From positions 35,227,603 through 35,291,602 of the forward strand of contig CM064653.1 of the NCBI GenBank assembly GCA_032717465.1: a DNA stretch of 64,000 nucleotides. Reading direction: 5' to 3'. Shown in pieces: positions 1 through 10,917 of the stretch. The stretch comes from Coenobita brevimanus (lineage: Eukaryota; Arthropoda; Malacostraca; Decapoda; Coenobitidae). Both the position numbers and the translations under genes were made by a program. A model generated the notes under the pieces. The model was given only the letters and a program-made list of their open reading frames with translations. It did not search any database and had not been told where the DNA came from. How positions within the stretch are numbered: the stretch's first letter is position 1; each line of letters opens with the position of its first letter.

Positions 1-2107
1 CTGGCGCCAACACCGAGCCTTGAGGGACTCCACTTGTTACTTCCCTCCATCCTGACATCCTATCCTTTATTACTGTCCTCATTTGTCTGTCTCTCAAAAA
101 GTCTCTCATCCATTCCAGAAGTTTCCCCTTCAGTCCTCCTATATATTCTAGTTTCCACATTAGTCTTTTATGAGGTACCTTGTCAAAGGCCTTCTCTAAG
201 TACACACAATCCACCCAACCTTCTCTCTCCTGTACCACGTCAATCGCTCTTGAGTAAAAGCTCAACAAGTTAGAAACACATGACCTTCCACTTCTGAATC
301 CAAACTGACATTCAGACAAAATATTCATCTCTTCCTGATATTTTATCCATCTGTCTTTCAGGATTCTCTCACACAATTTTGCGACCATGCTGGTTAGAGA
401 CACTGGTCTATAATTCAGGGGTTCTTCCCTGTTTCCTCCCTTGTAAATTGGTACCACATTTGCCCTCTTCCATTCTTGTGGCACTTTCCCCTCTTCCAGT
501 GAGCATATGATTAAACTATGAATTTTATCCGCCAGTTGTTCTCTGCATTCCTTCAGTACCCAATTAGAAATTCCATCAGGTCCTGGGGCTTTCCTTACAT
601 CTTGAGTTTCCAGTAATTTATACACTCCCTGTACCTCCACTTTTATATCTTTTATCACAGGAACATTTCTAATCACTCCCTCCCCTTCCACAAGCTCCTT
701 TTCTTTAGTGAAAACTGACTGGAAACATTTGTTCATTATTTCTGCTTGCATTGCCGCATCCTTAAAGACCTCTCCTTCCACTTTCAGTTTGGTGATTCCT
801 TCCTTTTGTTTCAGTTTGCCATTAACAAATCTATAAAACAGTTTGGGTTCATCCTTGCATTTGTCTATTATACCTTTTTCAAAATTCCTTTCTTCTTCTC
901 TACGTATTCTTGTGTATTCATTTCTTGTTCTTTTATAGTCTTCCTTTGTTCTGTTGTTACCTCTCATTCTCCAATTGTTCCATGCCTTATCTCTCTCTTT
1001 TTTTGCTATCATACACCTTCTATTAAACCACTCCTTATTCCTGTTTTCTTTCCCTCTTACTCTTGGTACAAATTTTTCCACTCCCAAATTATAGAGGTCT
1101 AGAAAGATATCCCACTTCTTCTGTATCTCTTTTGTTTCTCTGAATTTTCTCCAATCCGCATTTTCAAAAAAGTTTCTCAATGCTGTAAAATTTGCTTTCC
1201 CAAAGTTGTATCTTCCCTGTCTATGAAGCTCGTCTCTTGGCTCGACGTTCCCTATTAACATCTTTAACTCAATGACCACATGATCACTTTTTCCTAAAGG
1301 ACAGAGATATTTCAATGATTCTATTACATCGGGTTCTTTGGTGAACAGTAAATCTAACCTTGCTGGTGTGTCCTCACCTCGAAACCGTGTCTCTTCTTTG
1401 ACCCATTGCGTCATCACATTATTCATTATTATATTTAATAACATAGTGCCCCATGAATCCTCGCCGCCTCCCGAATACCATTCCTCCCAGTTCACCTCTT
1501 TACAGTTAAAGTCACCCACTAAAATTATATTATTGCTTTTCTCAACTATTTTTTGCAAATAGATAGCCATATCTGACAATATCTCATGGTATTCGTCATC
1601 CTTCCATGCTCTCGTCTTTGGGGGAACATACACTACCGACATATCTCTCTTAACATTCTCTCCAGTTTCTAATTTCATATATATCTTTTCAGCCCTGCCT
1701 TCTCCCATTTCCACAGTATCTACATTTATGTAGTTCTTCACTGCTATCATCACTCCTCCTCCCTTTTTTTCTTTCCTGTCTTTTCTCCACAGTTTGTATT
1801 TACCATCTCCCAAATGAACATCAGTATCTTCTCTTAATTTGGTCTCTACAGGGCACATGATATCAGGTTCATGTTCTCTCAAGAAATCGTTAATTTCGAT
1901 CCTTGTCGATATGAAACCATCAACATTAGTATATATCACCTTCAAATTATTTCTGACGTTTTTAATACCCTCTTCTCTCCTACTCTCTATCCGTAAAACT
2001 TCCTCAACTTCTGATCTTTCACAGCCATCCCCCTTAGTTTCCTTCACTTCTATTTCCTCAAATACCACTTCCTTACTTTCATATCCAATACTCTCCAAAA
2101 AAAAGTA
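1..2107 (-). CDS. LINE-A ORF2: endonuclease-reverse transcriptase (intact, truncated by window edge)
   Basis: I read this frame codon by codon from 2107 to 1 and found no stop: 702 codons. Order: acidic leader; APE-type endonuclease (VIYTNVDGF, ETKL, VVYVPPKTRAW, LVGDFNCKEVNWEEW, LDLLFTKEP, KSDHVVIE); linker; RT (APGPDGISNWVLKE, RANVVPIYKGG, NYRPVSLTSM, LDLEKAFDKVPHKRL, GVPQGSVLAP at the edge). The catalytic ADD box lies beyond the window. The frame opens just after a TAA at 2108-2110, at the T8 run, and has no methionine before the essential endonuclease residues, so it is probably made as an ORF1-ORF2 fusion by -1 frameshifting. Copies at 28994 and 51198 have several breaks in the same region. 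Confidence 0.88.
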
Positions 2108-2943
2108 TTACATTCTTCCTCTGTCCTCTTATCATTTTTTCCCTTTGCTTCTTCCTTTAATGATTTTAAAACTTCTCTTTCTTCTTCATTCAGATCTTTT
2201 CTTATTATAATATTTTCCATCCCCGCCTCTTTGCTTAATTTCCAAGTCACTTTAAGTATCTCATTTATTACACTTTCTGATGTAAACTTTACTCTCACTG
2301 GTCTTGTTTCCCCTTTCTTATACGGCCCTATCCTCCTTACTTCCTCAATTTCTTTTACCCACTTGTCTCCTACGGGGTCAATCTTGCCTAATATTCCTCT
2401 CACCAGGTTCATGTCTCTCTCGAGTCTTACGAACCTAACCTTTTCTTCCTCTTCCCTGTTTCCAAATACTACCACACATCTCTTCCTTTCTACAGTTTCT
2501 CTCACAATTTTCTCTTTTTTCTTCAGTATTTTCACTACATTTTCTTCCTTTTTTTTCTTGTTCATTTCCCTTTCTTCTTGGATGATCTCTCTTAAGCTGA
2601 CCACTTCTTTCTGTTCTTCTTCTACGTGTGCCCACTTTGCCTTATGCTCTTCTAATACATTACTCACCTTCTCCGTTTTATTAGTACTCTCTTCTAGTTT
2701 CCTCCTCAAATCAACATTTTCCCGCTTCAAATTCCTAATCTCTTCATTCACTGTTTCATTGGATTGGATCAGACTCTGTATGGTACTATCCGTATTTTCA
2801 GACACATCTTTTATCACTAGATTCTCTACTTTCTTTTCAAGTTCACTAATCCTCATAATTAATGTTTTAACCACGTCCATAACATTGGTATTTGTATCAA
2901 ATCCTTGAAATTCGAGTCCCTCATTGTTTACATTTTCGGCCAT
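2050..2943 (-). CDS. LINE-A ORF1 protein (coiled coil plus nucleic-acid-binding-like C-terminal part)
   Basis: A 297-residue ORF beginning MAENVNNEGLEFQ. Residues about 25-150 are a highly charged, leucine-spaced region (SELEKKVENL, then a long KKK/EEE helix) that should form a coiled coil. The following part (RCVVVFGNREEEEKVRFVRL, then RPVRVKFTSE) resembles the RRM-like and C-terminal portion of LINE ORF1 RNA-binding proteins, and ends with an EEEREVLKSLKEE helix. The likely role is an RNA chaperone that packages LINE RNA. ATG at 2943 follows a 5' UTR shared with the copy at 29207, where the same ATG is used. The ORF ends at 2050, 47 nt past a T8 run where the ORF2 frame opens. Confidence 0.85.
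   Translation of the reverse strand: MAENVNNEGLEFQGFDTNTNVMDVVKTLIMRISELEKKVENLVIKDVSENTDSTIQSLIQSNETVNEEIRNLKRENVDLRRKLEESTNKTEKVSNVLEEHKAKWAHVEEEQKEVVSLREIIQEEREMNKKKKEENVVKILKKKEKIVRETVERKRCVVVFGNREEEEKVRFVRLERDMNLVRGILGKIDPVGDKWVKEIEEVRRIGPYKKGETRPVRVKFTSESVINEILKVTWKLSKEAGMENIIIRKDLNEEEREVLKSLKEEAKGKNDKRTEEECNTFFWRVLDMKVRKWYLRK
2097..2104 (-). promoter_or_regulatory. Candidate -1 ribosomal frameshift site (U8 run)
   Basis: Eight T residues on the minus strand, read ACT TTT TTT TGG in ORF1. A -1 slip gives TTT TTT TTG GAG in the ORF2 frame, and the codon just upstream in that frame is a TAA. The U UUU UUU heptamer is in the canonical register for -1 slippage. The same T8 is preserved in the copy near 30045-30052. 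Seen: run, register and flanking stops. Inferred: function. Confidence 0.55.
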
Positions 2944-3142
2944 GTTTAATGTAAAGTACCAAAACAGCTGTTACTGAAAAAACTACAAACATTCATGTTT
3001 ACTAGAGCCAATAAATCTTTACATTTTTGGTAGTCTATTAACTTTCATTATTTTAAATTTAAGACAAGACCTTAGGAGACAGGACAGACAAAATTCCTGA
3101 AACTACTTAAGGTTAGGAGCGATGGGACGTCTGCTCTCTCCG

Positions 3143-3144
<2 letters not shown>

Positions 3145-3182
<38 letters not shown>
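3145..3182. repeat. (TG)n/(CA)n microsatellite abutting the LINE-A1 5' end
   Basis: About 19 uninterrupted TG units, then a degenerate TG-rich tail to about 3201. In LINE-A1 orientation this is a (CA)n tract immediately upstream of the element. Confidence 0.95.
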
Positions 3183-3184
<2 letters not shown>

Positions 3185-3239
3185 CATGTGTGAGTGTGTG
3201 AAGGGACACCATGGTGGACAGTATTTTCTGCGTATTCGT

Positions 3240-3349
3240 TTTTTTACCAAACAAAATTTCGTTAAATGAACATAAAGATCGGCCAGCTCAAGACGGTCGT
3301 TAAAACTGAAATTCGTTAAAAGAGGGTTCTGTGTATCAAGGGTTTACTG
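3240..3349 (-). mobile_element. Solitary Tigger/pogo-like terminal repeat
   Basis: On the minus strand the segment begins CAGTAAACCCTTGATACACA and continues with TTTTAACGAATTTCAG, the style of a Tigger terminal repeat of the CAG-plus-AACCCT type. No partner end is present; the other side runs into the microsatellite and LINE-A1. Called as a truncated end only. Confidence 0.4.
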
Positions 3350-4155
3350 TGCTTCTAAGTATTCATGGAAGGGACAGAACAAATGCCCGTACGGTATTAT
3401 ATGTCCAGATGCCACACCTTGAAATGGTGGAAATGTGAGCTAGACTATTTGTCATGCCAGTCATTATTTTCAGGTGTTCCATAGCAATTAACTTTGATTC
3501 AAAATAATTTTCCTTGATTTGCAAAACTCTAGAAATATTTATTAAGAAGTATTCAGGGTTATTCGTTGAAGAAAGCAATGGAAGTGAAGAATTTATGGTA
3601 ATGGAAGTGGAGATGACGGTAAGGGTGTTGTGAAGAATACCTTAAAGGTTTGGGGTAATTGTGATAAGTGTCAAGTACTAAGAATGTATCTAAAGCACTG
3701 TATTCTCTATTTCTCTGAAGGTATACTCAGTGGAGACAGGAGGTTACTGGGGAAGTGCACGGAAGGATGTGGACAGTTCATACTCAGACCCAAAATTCGT
3801 CATCCCTTATCCAAGTTATGTAAGGTTAGCAATCATCCGTTGCAGACAAGGAAAGAGATGTATTTGATAAAGAATAATGTATACTGAGCTCTGTGAATGT
3901 AGAATAGACCTCTGAGATAATTAGAAGCATCATCCTAACCCAGATTCACATTGAATAAAGGGGTGAATGGGATTAAAAAACAGCAAAGAAAAAGTCACAA
4001 AAGCAAAAAATTAATTAACAAAGTGCCCATTGAAATGGATTCTAGACATTCATTTATCATTAAAGCCTTTGAAATGTTGACAACATCTCACAGGCAGTAT
4101 CTTTCAACAGACTTCTGTTATATATTTCTGTGTAGATATATTTCACAATATCTTT
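3350..4155. other. Unassigned sequence
   Basis: About 800 bp with no recognisable coding frame, terminal repeat or element similarity to the rest of the window. The short open frames here (for example 3630-3887) have no domain I can name. Confidence 0.5.
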
Positions 4156-5036
4156 GAGATAGAGTAGTAGTAGTTGTTACCTAGGCAGTCTGACCGTACA
4201 GCCCTGAGTCCCTAGGGAAGGCCAGGGCCGAGACCGGGCTTTCCCACCAAGCTCTAGAGGAGTGTACGGGTATACCCCGAGATACGATACCCCTAGATGC
4301 AATACCCCAGCTTAGCGATGGGGGTAGAAATACCACCACACCCAGCCTAACAATGACCATACCCCGGTTTAACGATGAGTTTTGATTTTTGTTACCAATT
4401 ATAATGATATTTTAGACTTAAGTTTTGTGTTAGGTTGATTTATAAACTGTTTTTAGATGATGTGCTTTAGTCATAGGTGGGGTGAACATTGTCATTTTGG
4501 GGTACAGGTTACTAAGACTGATTTTTTCCAGACTTATAATTGATGATTTTCAGATTTTATTTTTGGGTTTAGGTGAGTTATAAACTGCTCTTAGGCATAG
4601 TTTAGCAGGTTAGCTAGAAACTTGTTTTTGGATTCATTTCGGTAGAATTAGGACTTCAGGGGGAAACCCAAGATTCAAAAATGCTTCCCTATACTTTATA
4701 TGTTAACCCTCTCGTGCACGATGTTTCAGTAAGTTTTCCGGCGCACGACTTTATCTGTGAAGCCGCCCGGCCTGGCTGCCCTCGTGTGGCAAATAACACG
4801 TATTCTCTCCTTATTTTCGCCACCCAAACATCAATATACTGCCATGAAACCTATGTCATCTTATTCGTCGATGTTTGTTCTAGCTGATATGCACCACAAA
4901 AAAACAGGAAAACACGAATAAAACAACATTAGGCGGCCATGAATAAAATTTCGCTACGTCACGTTCACTTCCCAACATCACCATTCGAGTGTTTTCCATC
5001 ATACAGGAAAATGTTATTAGAAGTTTTGATAGAGAA

Positions 5037-5655
5037 TTTCATCAGCTTTCTAAAGGGACAAATCCGGTGTTGATACGATTTGTAGTTTTCGAGAAAATAG
5101 CCAAAAACTGAAAGCCTTTTTTGAAAAAAAATCAAGGAGCTCTAATATGGAAATTTTCTTGCAGATGTTGTGTTTTTATTGCATAATATTATGCAGAATT
5201 TCACCAGCTTTCTAATGAGCACCTCTTGGTTTCCATACGCCTCATAGTTCTCGAGTAAATCGCCAAAAACGACTGGGAACTCACGTCCGTACATCACTTT
5301 CGTGATGTGCGCACAGCATATGCAATATTCCCGCCTACGTAACAACGAATTCTTATCATAGATATTACATTGTTATGTCGTGTACATACGTAGAATTTAC
5401 TGCTCTTTATCATGGTTCTTATAGGATATCGATACGTCCAATAGTTTTCGAGTAATTGGCCGACAAAGTGAGATTACTCCTCCGAGCGTTTTCGACTTTA
5501 CCGAAAGTCTGTTCCCCCAACTTTTCCAACAGAAAATGCTCCCAGAGGCTTATATTCTGCCAATGAACATACGTAGAATTTACTGCTCTTTATCATGGTT
5601 CTTACGGGAAATCGATACGTCCAATAGTTTTGGAGTAATTGGACGACAAACGTAG
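5037..5655. repeat. Degenerate tandem array, unit about 175-184 bp, inside PB1
   Basis: Two units are clear: ACATACGTAGAATTTACTGC starts at 5384 and again at 5568 (period 184), each followed by GATACGTCCAATAGTTTT and GAGTAATTGG. Two older units (about 5037 and 5211) share CAGCTTTCTAA and a TCGAG(T/A)AAAT-GCCAAAAAC ending. Confidence 0.7.
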
Positions 5656-6019
5656 AATACTCTTCCCCACCCGCACGCGAGATAAAAAACACTCTTTCCC
5701 TACCTCACCCACGGCTACATATTTTCGCTCGTTACGTTTTTATTATTTTCTTTTTTTACTCAAAGTATACACGTAAAATATCATAAGGTTTTTGATAGTG
5801 CTGTCAGAAACTCGACATGACCACTAGTCTTTTTGCTAGGTTCTGACAAAGAAGCTGAACTTTCTTCCATCTCATATGTGTGTATGTAAAAAACGTTAAT
5901 TATTTGTGTAAAAAATATTGAACTATTGAAATAGGTCAATATACAGATCAACAAAATACGGATAACTCACTTCCTCCAGAGGTGTTGAGATGCTGGCAGT
6001 AGCTTGAAGATGAGGAGTT

Positions 6020-6126
6020 ATGTAATGTGTGTGCGTGTGTGGGTGAGCGTGTGCGTGTGAATGAGCGTGTGCATGTGGGTGAGTGTGTGGGTGTGGGTGA
6101 GTGTGTGTGTGTGTGTGTGTGTGTGT
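6020..6126. repeat. TG-rich microsatellite
   Basis: Imperfect GTGTGCGTG/GTGAGC units followed by a pure (TG)n from about 6099, inside PB1. It produces His/Thr-rich open frames on the minus strand that are artefacts. Confidence 0.9.
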
Positions 6127-7187
6127 CTGTGGCTGCAGCGTATTTTCTTCTCTCCTTGCCATACATTTGCCTAAAACACATGCGATCCACACAATAGATT
6201 TCTCCACGAACATTCACTGCACAACATTCGTGTGTATATGTGGCTGTGGCATGTTTCTTGTCTCTGACACTTGCACTTTGTTTTAGCTAAGTCAGTGAAT
6301 GCATGAAATATTTCTCTGTGAACACTCACTGCAACTCTATTGTATTGGCACACACCACACTCCTTCACGAACACCCGCAGCATGTTTGACTTATATTTCA
6401 CACAATTCCATATGCATTTTCACTATCAGAATCACAATAATTCCATCACAAAACACCTCTAATTCTTCCTTCCTGACTATAAAAACTGTACGTGATGCCT
6501 GCCCCATTCTACACTATGGTACCATAATTTCACCAATCCAGCCACAATATCTTTGACACAAAATACACTTTAGGCATTGGCTTCATTATATACGTATTTG
6601 TAATCATGCCATGGGCCTTGGGGAGGGTGAGAGGCGAAACCCCGCAACAGTGAACACGCATATCGGCTCGTAGGCCTAACGATTCATAACGGACACAATT
6701 CCATTTCGTGACATATATCTATGTTCCATCGACAATATCACATACAAATATGCTCATAAATATTGCATTATCACACTGAGTCTATAGGGGCTTCGGCTCA
6801 GGAAGGAGGGGGAGAATTAGTAGGAGTTTAAAGGGACTGAAGACACAACGCAACCCACCGCCTGGCTGCTTGGAAGAGAGTGAGGTATATTGCTACATGC
6901 TGGGCCCAGTGAGGCAGCTCAGTGTTGCCAATGCCTTATCATTGGAAAGTGCTATACCCGCTACAATGCATCAAAATTTGACGCAATTTTGCCAGAAACT
7001 TAATTTTTGGCTAATTTTTTTGTGCTTAGGAACGCGATTCGAGTGACTGAACAAATTGAGAAAATCCACATGACACCCGAATCGCGTGACTGTGCCTGAG
7101 AGGGTTAAATCTACCCCGATATACAATATCCCGCCTAACAATGGGTTCTTCTGTAACCAATTGCATCAATAAACCGTGGTATACCTG

Positions 7188-10100
7188 TATGTTGTGTTGC
7201 CGTTGCAGGCGATTGTGTACAGTGCAGCCTTCCATAATGTGCTTAATAGTATGGGGTGCTGTGTTGCATCATGGACAGGCATCAGCGATGGAGCCATCCA
7301 GCCTCTTCCGATAACTCAAGAGGGCTGGATGATTCCCACATCTCAGCCTGGCCAGGTGTACCCTGTCCTCACGAGGGAGGCAGGATTCAGAAGGATGGAT
7401 GTCAGGAGGTTGTGCATGCAGCTGTTTGTTGTATGAGTAACCAAATGGAGCTGCGAGTGATTTGAGCATGGATATGTTTCTGGAAGCTGGTTTGAGGTGG
7501 GGGAAGGGGGAGATATGGCAGTATTTGTGTATGATATCATGTGCTGGGTGTTGTTTTGATGTTCCTTGGTGTGTGTGGATGTGCTGCCATGTAGTGTAGT
7601 GGATGGTGTGGGTTTCTGGAGGCAGCATCAAGAATTTGTGTGCCTCTCATGTCTAGATTTTCCTTGACTTTGAGGACTTTGGTTTCTTGGTGTAGGTGGT
7701 CTGTAGGTGGAGTAACTGTGCAGCCTGTGTTTATTTGGGGGGCCTTGTTTTGTATGGTCTGTAGAGTGTTGTAGTGTGTTTTAGTTTGGTTAAAGGCCGA
7801 GCAGGGCTTGCATAATTCATCACTGAATGTATATATTGTTTGTATACTGTGGCGGTGGTTTCTTTGTTGTGTCCAAATGTTGTATGGGCAGGTGACACTA
7901 GGGCATTGAGTCTTGGTGTTAATTTGTTTTTAATGTTTGTGATGTGTAGTTTAAATGATATTGATGTGTGTTACACCAAGGATTTTGGGGGTGGGGTAGG
8001 GGGTGTTGTTTATGGTAAGGTGCGGAATGTGACTATGTTCTGCTGTCCAGCTTGTGAGAAGGGTTGCTGTAGATTTGGCTGGGGCTATCGTGAGTCTGTT
8101 TGTGGTGAACCATTCGTGTAGTGTATTGAGCTAAGGTTGGAGGATGTGTACGGCTGTGTTTGCGTTTTGGTGTGAACATGTAAATGTTATGTCATTTGCA
8201 TAGGAAACTATGTGTATTTGTGGTGTGTGGGGTGTGGGTATGGTGTGCATGTATAGGTTAAAGAGTGTAGGGGACAAAACAGATACTTGAAGGATGCCGT
8301 TTGTGAAGTTTCTGATGTTTGATGACTCACCAGCAAATATTACATTTGCACATCTGCCTGCTAAGTAGTTTACCAGCCATCTTTTTGCATTATTGTGCAT
8401 ATTTGTGTTGAATATTTTTTTTGTGAGGTTGTGGCGGGGGATGGCATCAAAAGCTTTGCTGATGTCTGGTGTGACTAGGAGTGTTCTGTGTGTTGGCCTA
8501 GCTGAATTGATGCCATCAAAAACTCTTTGTGTAAGGTCTGTAAGAAGAGTGTTTGTGGAGTGTAGTAGTCTAAAACCATGTTGTGATGGAGCTAGGGGGA
8601 TGTGAGGTGTAACTAATTGTAATACCGGTCATTCAGTGACTTTGGAGGGGGTGCAGAGGAGTGTGATGGGGTAGTGTGGGGAATGTAACGTGGGGTCTTT
8701 GTTGGGTTTGGGGATAGGGATGATGTACTATGCTTCCAGATGTAGGGTATTATGTTGTGTGAGTAGTAGTAGTTTGACATGTTGGTGAGTGCTTGTATGC
8801 CTTATGGTCCAAGGTGTTTAAGGTGTATGTTGCATATGTTGTCTGAGCCACAAACAGATGAGTGCTTAAGGTTGCTAATGATGTGCTTCGTCTGGCTGTA
8901 AGTGAAGGATGTAAAGTCTGGGTCTGTGGGAAACTGTCTCTTGCATCCGATGACTTGTTGGGTGTTGCGATGGAGGTTTAGATGGGTGACATGTGAAAAG
9001 TGATTGATGAGAGGGTTCGCTTGTTGTTTGTTTGAGGGTATGGTGTTTGTTGTTGTGATGGCAGCGGGTGAGTGTGTAACGTTGCTGTTGGAGAGTGTGA
9101 TGCTGTTTAGTGTTTTGTAGAGTTCCTGGTGTTTGTTTTGTGCTCAAGTTTTTGGTGATAAGTATTCCGTATTAGTGTTTGCTGTTCTGATATTTTATTG
9201 TTTATTTGCGTGTTGAGTGCTTGTATTTGTTGTACAGTGTCTTGTGTATGGGATGTAGGGGAATGTTGTAGTGTGTTGCGTTGACTGATGAGGCCTTGAA
9301 TTTCTGGTGTGAAGTTGGGGTTATGTCTCTTTCTGTTGCCTCTAGAGATGTCTTTTTCTGCATTTCAAATAATTGTATTGAAAGTGTGCATAGTGGTGTT
9401 GATGTTTGTGATGGGTGTACTGTTTAACGTTTCAAAGTGTTGTTCTGTTTCAGTTGTGAAGGTCCCCCAGTTGGCTGTCTTATAATTAGTGTATGTGTGC
9501 CTGTGGCCAGCTTGGGTGATTCTAGTTTTGGTAGTGGTGATGACTGGGAGGTGGTCAGAGCCAAGGGTTTTTACCACTCTCCAGGATGTTGTAAGGGCAA
9601 GGTTTGCACAGCAAAAGGTGATGTCTGGGGATGATGGGAGGAGGAGGACTTGATGTGGGATATGGAAATGTTGATGGAGATTGTTGAGAATGAAAAGATT
9701 ATCTGTTTGGGACTGTAGTATCAGCTATCTGTCTGTGTCAGGGTTGTTGACATGCCAGGCCGACGCCTTGTTGCTGAAATCACTACCCAGGATGATGTTG
9801 GGTGTGTTAGTGATGTGGTGTATGTGAGGAGAGTAATTGTGTGGAACTGTGGGGGATGATTGGGGGGGTAATGTATGTATTGGCAATGTTATGTGTGATT
9901 TGTTGGCAGTGCATATATTAAGTGATTGTATTTCTGTTGTGGTGTCATGTGCGAGGAGAAGTGATTTTATGCGTGCACTAGTATCTGAAAAGTTGATGGA
10001 TTGGTGTACCAGGGTGGAGTCCACCGCCACTGCCGTCGGCCCAGTGTTGTCTGATGGTGGCTAAATTATGAAATGTAGTGTTTTTTGTGTTCTGCGTAGT

Positions 10101-10240
10101 TTTGTCTCTTGTAAGATGGCGGTGTGTATGTTTTGTTGTTTGATGAATTGTGTGAGTTCTTGTTTTTTGGTGTTTATGCCATCTGTGTTTATTTGAAGAC
10201 TGTTAATGTTGTGTGTACGATGTCTGTTGGGTGCTGCAGC
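7188..10240 (-). pseudogene. LINE-J ORF2 remains (endonuclease-RT)
   Basis: Pieces in different frames spell an endonuclease and a reverse transcriptase. The RT piece at 8400-8131 contains FTNGILQVSVLSPTLFNLYM and SYANDITF, where the family has GxPQGSVLSP and YADD; the second catalytic aspartate is replaced by asparagine, so the copy is inactive regardless of its frameshifts. The order matches Jockey-clade ORF2. The 3' portion (7631-7269) matches residues of the + copy at 37268-37807. Confidence 0.75.
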
Positions 10241-10682
10241 ACGGGGGGGATGGGGGGGTGAAGGAGAGGGGGTAGGAGAAGGTTGTGATAGAGGTAAGAG
10301 TTGGGGTGGATTAGATTGGGGTGGAATGGGAGGGGTTGGGGGATTGAATGATGTGGGAAGGATCAGTGGGTTAGGCTGAGGAGGTGTGGAGGAAGTAGGA
10401 GAGGGGCTGGTGGAAGGGTTTGAGGGTGGGGGGGAAGGAGCATAAGGAGCAGTTCCAGGTGAAATGGGTTCAGTTCTTGCAAGAATTGCACTGAACTGAA
10501 CCCTTTGTCTGTCGACTCAAAGTGATGGGTTTTGAGTATGTTGGACATATGTATTTGTTGATGGGTCCTGGATTGCTCTCAGTTCAGTTATTATAGATAG
10601 AGTTATTATGTTGACTATCAGTTTATAAAAGAGGTGCAACCCTTGCCATATGCATTGCCAGATAAATTTTGTCTTTATGTTT

Positions 10683-10912
10683 GGGGAAGGCAGTGGGTGT
10701 GTTCAGGTTGACTGCTGAAATACAAGAGTGGGTTTAGTTACTGATATGATAAATTCAGTAATATATCAGTGTCTTGTCCCAGTTGACTGGCTTAGAAGTA
10801 TGATTGTAAATGTGTTTGAAGGGAATAATGATGCCTTGGAAATAGGATCTTATAGAGGCATAGAACGTTTGGACCAGAGAATGAAGGTAATGGAGAGAGT
10901 CTTAGAAGGTCT
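10683..10912 (+). mobile_element. LINE-C fragment (RT N-terminal part)
   Basis: Aligns with 46350-46590 of the long LINE-C copy: GGGAAGGCAG, GGTTGACTGC, then TAATGGAGAGAGT. Several stops and indels. It ends where the LINE-B1 3' end begins. Confidence 0.7.
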
Positions 10913-10917
10913 GTCCA

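Larger units (their letters stand above)
1..3144 (-). mobile_element. LINE-A1, non-LTR retrotransposon, 5'-complete, cut by the window start
   Basis: Minus-strand LINE read from about 3144 down to the window edge. It has a 5' UTR (2944-3144), ORF1 (2943-2050) and ORF2 with apurinic-type endonuclease and reverse transcriptase; the edge falls in the RT motif GVPQGSVLAP. The 5' UTR aligns base by base with that of the copy starting at 28994 (shared GGAGAGAGCAGACG start), so this is probably the true 5' end. It directly abuts a (TG)n tract on the + strand, that is (CA)n in element orientation. Unlike every other LINE here, both reading frames are unbroken. The clade is not certain; CR1-, Jockey- or R1-like groups are possible. 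Confidence 0.9.
4707..7104. mobile_element. PB1, piggyBac-like TTAA element (2.4 kb, non-autonomous)
   Basis: Flanked by TTAA at 4703-4706 and 7105-7108. Terminal inverted repeats: CCCTCTCGTGCACGATG and, inverted, CCCTCTCAGGCACAGTC. CCC ends with a TTAA duplication are the piggyBac superfamily signature. No transposase is visible. It holds a degenerate 180-bp repeat array (5037-5655) and a TG-rich tract. It is third-level nesting: PB1 in a Tigger-like element in LINE-J. Confidence 0.8.
4267..7187. mobile_element. Tigger/mariner-like DNA transposon inside LINE-J
   Basis: Bounded by TA duplications (4265-4266 and 7188-7189). Ends are CGGGTATACCCCG on the left and, inverted, CAGGTATACCACG on the right. 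Removing it rejoins LINE-J at a point confirmed by the LINE-J copy at 37670-37700. Most of its length is the PB1 insert; the remaining 0.5 kb shows no transposase. Confidence 0.8.
4156..10560 (-). mobile_element. LINE-J, degenerate Jockey-like retrotransposon, split by a nested insert
   Basis: Minus-strand LINE. A proline-rich end of an ORF1-like frame lies near 10450-10250. Endonuclease follows (NINSLQINTDG near 10200, LGSDFSNKASAWHVNN about 9760, LGSDHLPVI about 9550), then RT about 8400-8130 and a C-terminal cysteine/histidine segment (HLARLRCGNHPALL) about 7350-7030. After removal of 4267-7187 the 3' end continues at 4266-4166 and ends in a (TAC)n-type tail. The same 3' end occurs in + orientation at 37381-37803, which confirms the join. 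Many frames are broken. Confidence 0.8.

Noticed and set aside
2231..2908. 225-residue Ser/Phe-rich open frame on the + strand
   Set aside because: Antisense shadow of LINE-A ORF1; the same shadow appears at 29242-29787.
3072..3254. His/Thr-repeat open frame
   Set aside because: Produced by the (TG)n microsatellite; similar artefacts at 5923-6217, 12258-12890, 34581-34806 and 59362-59643.
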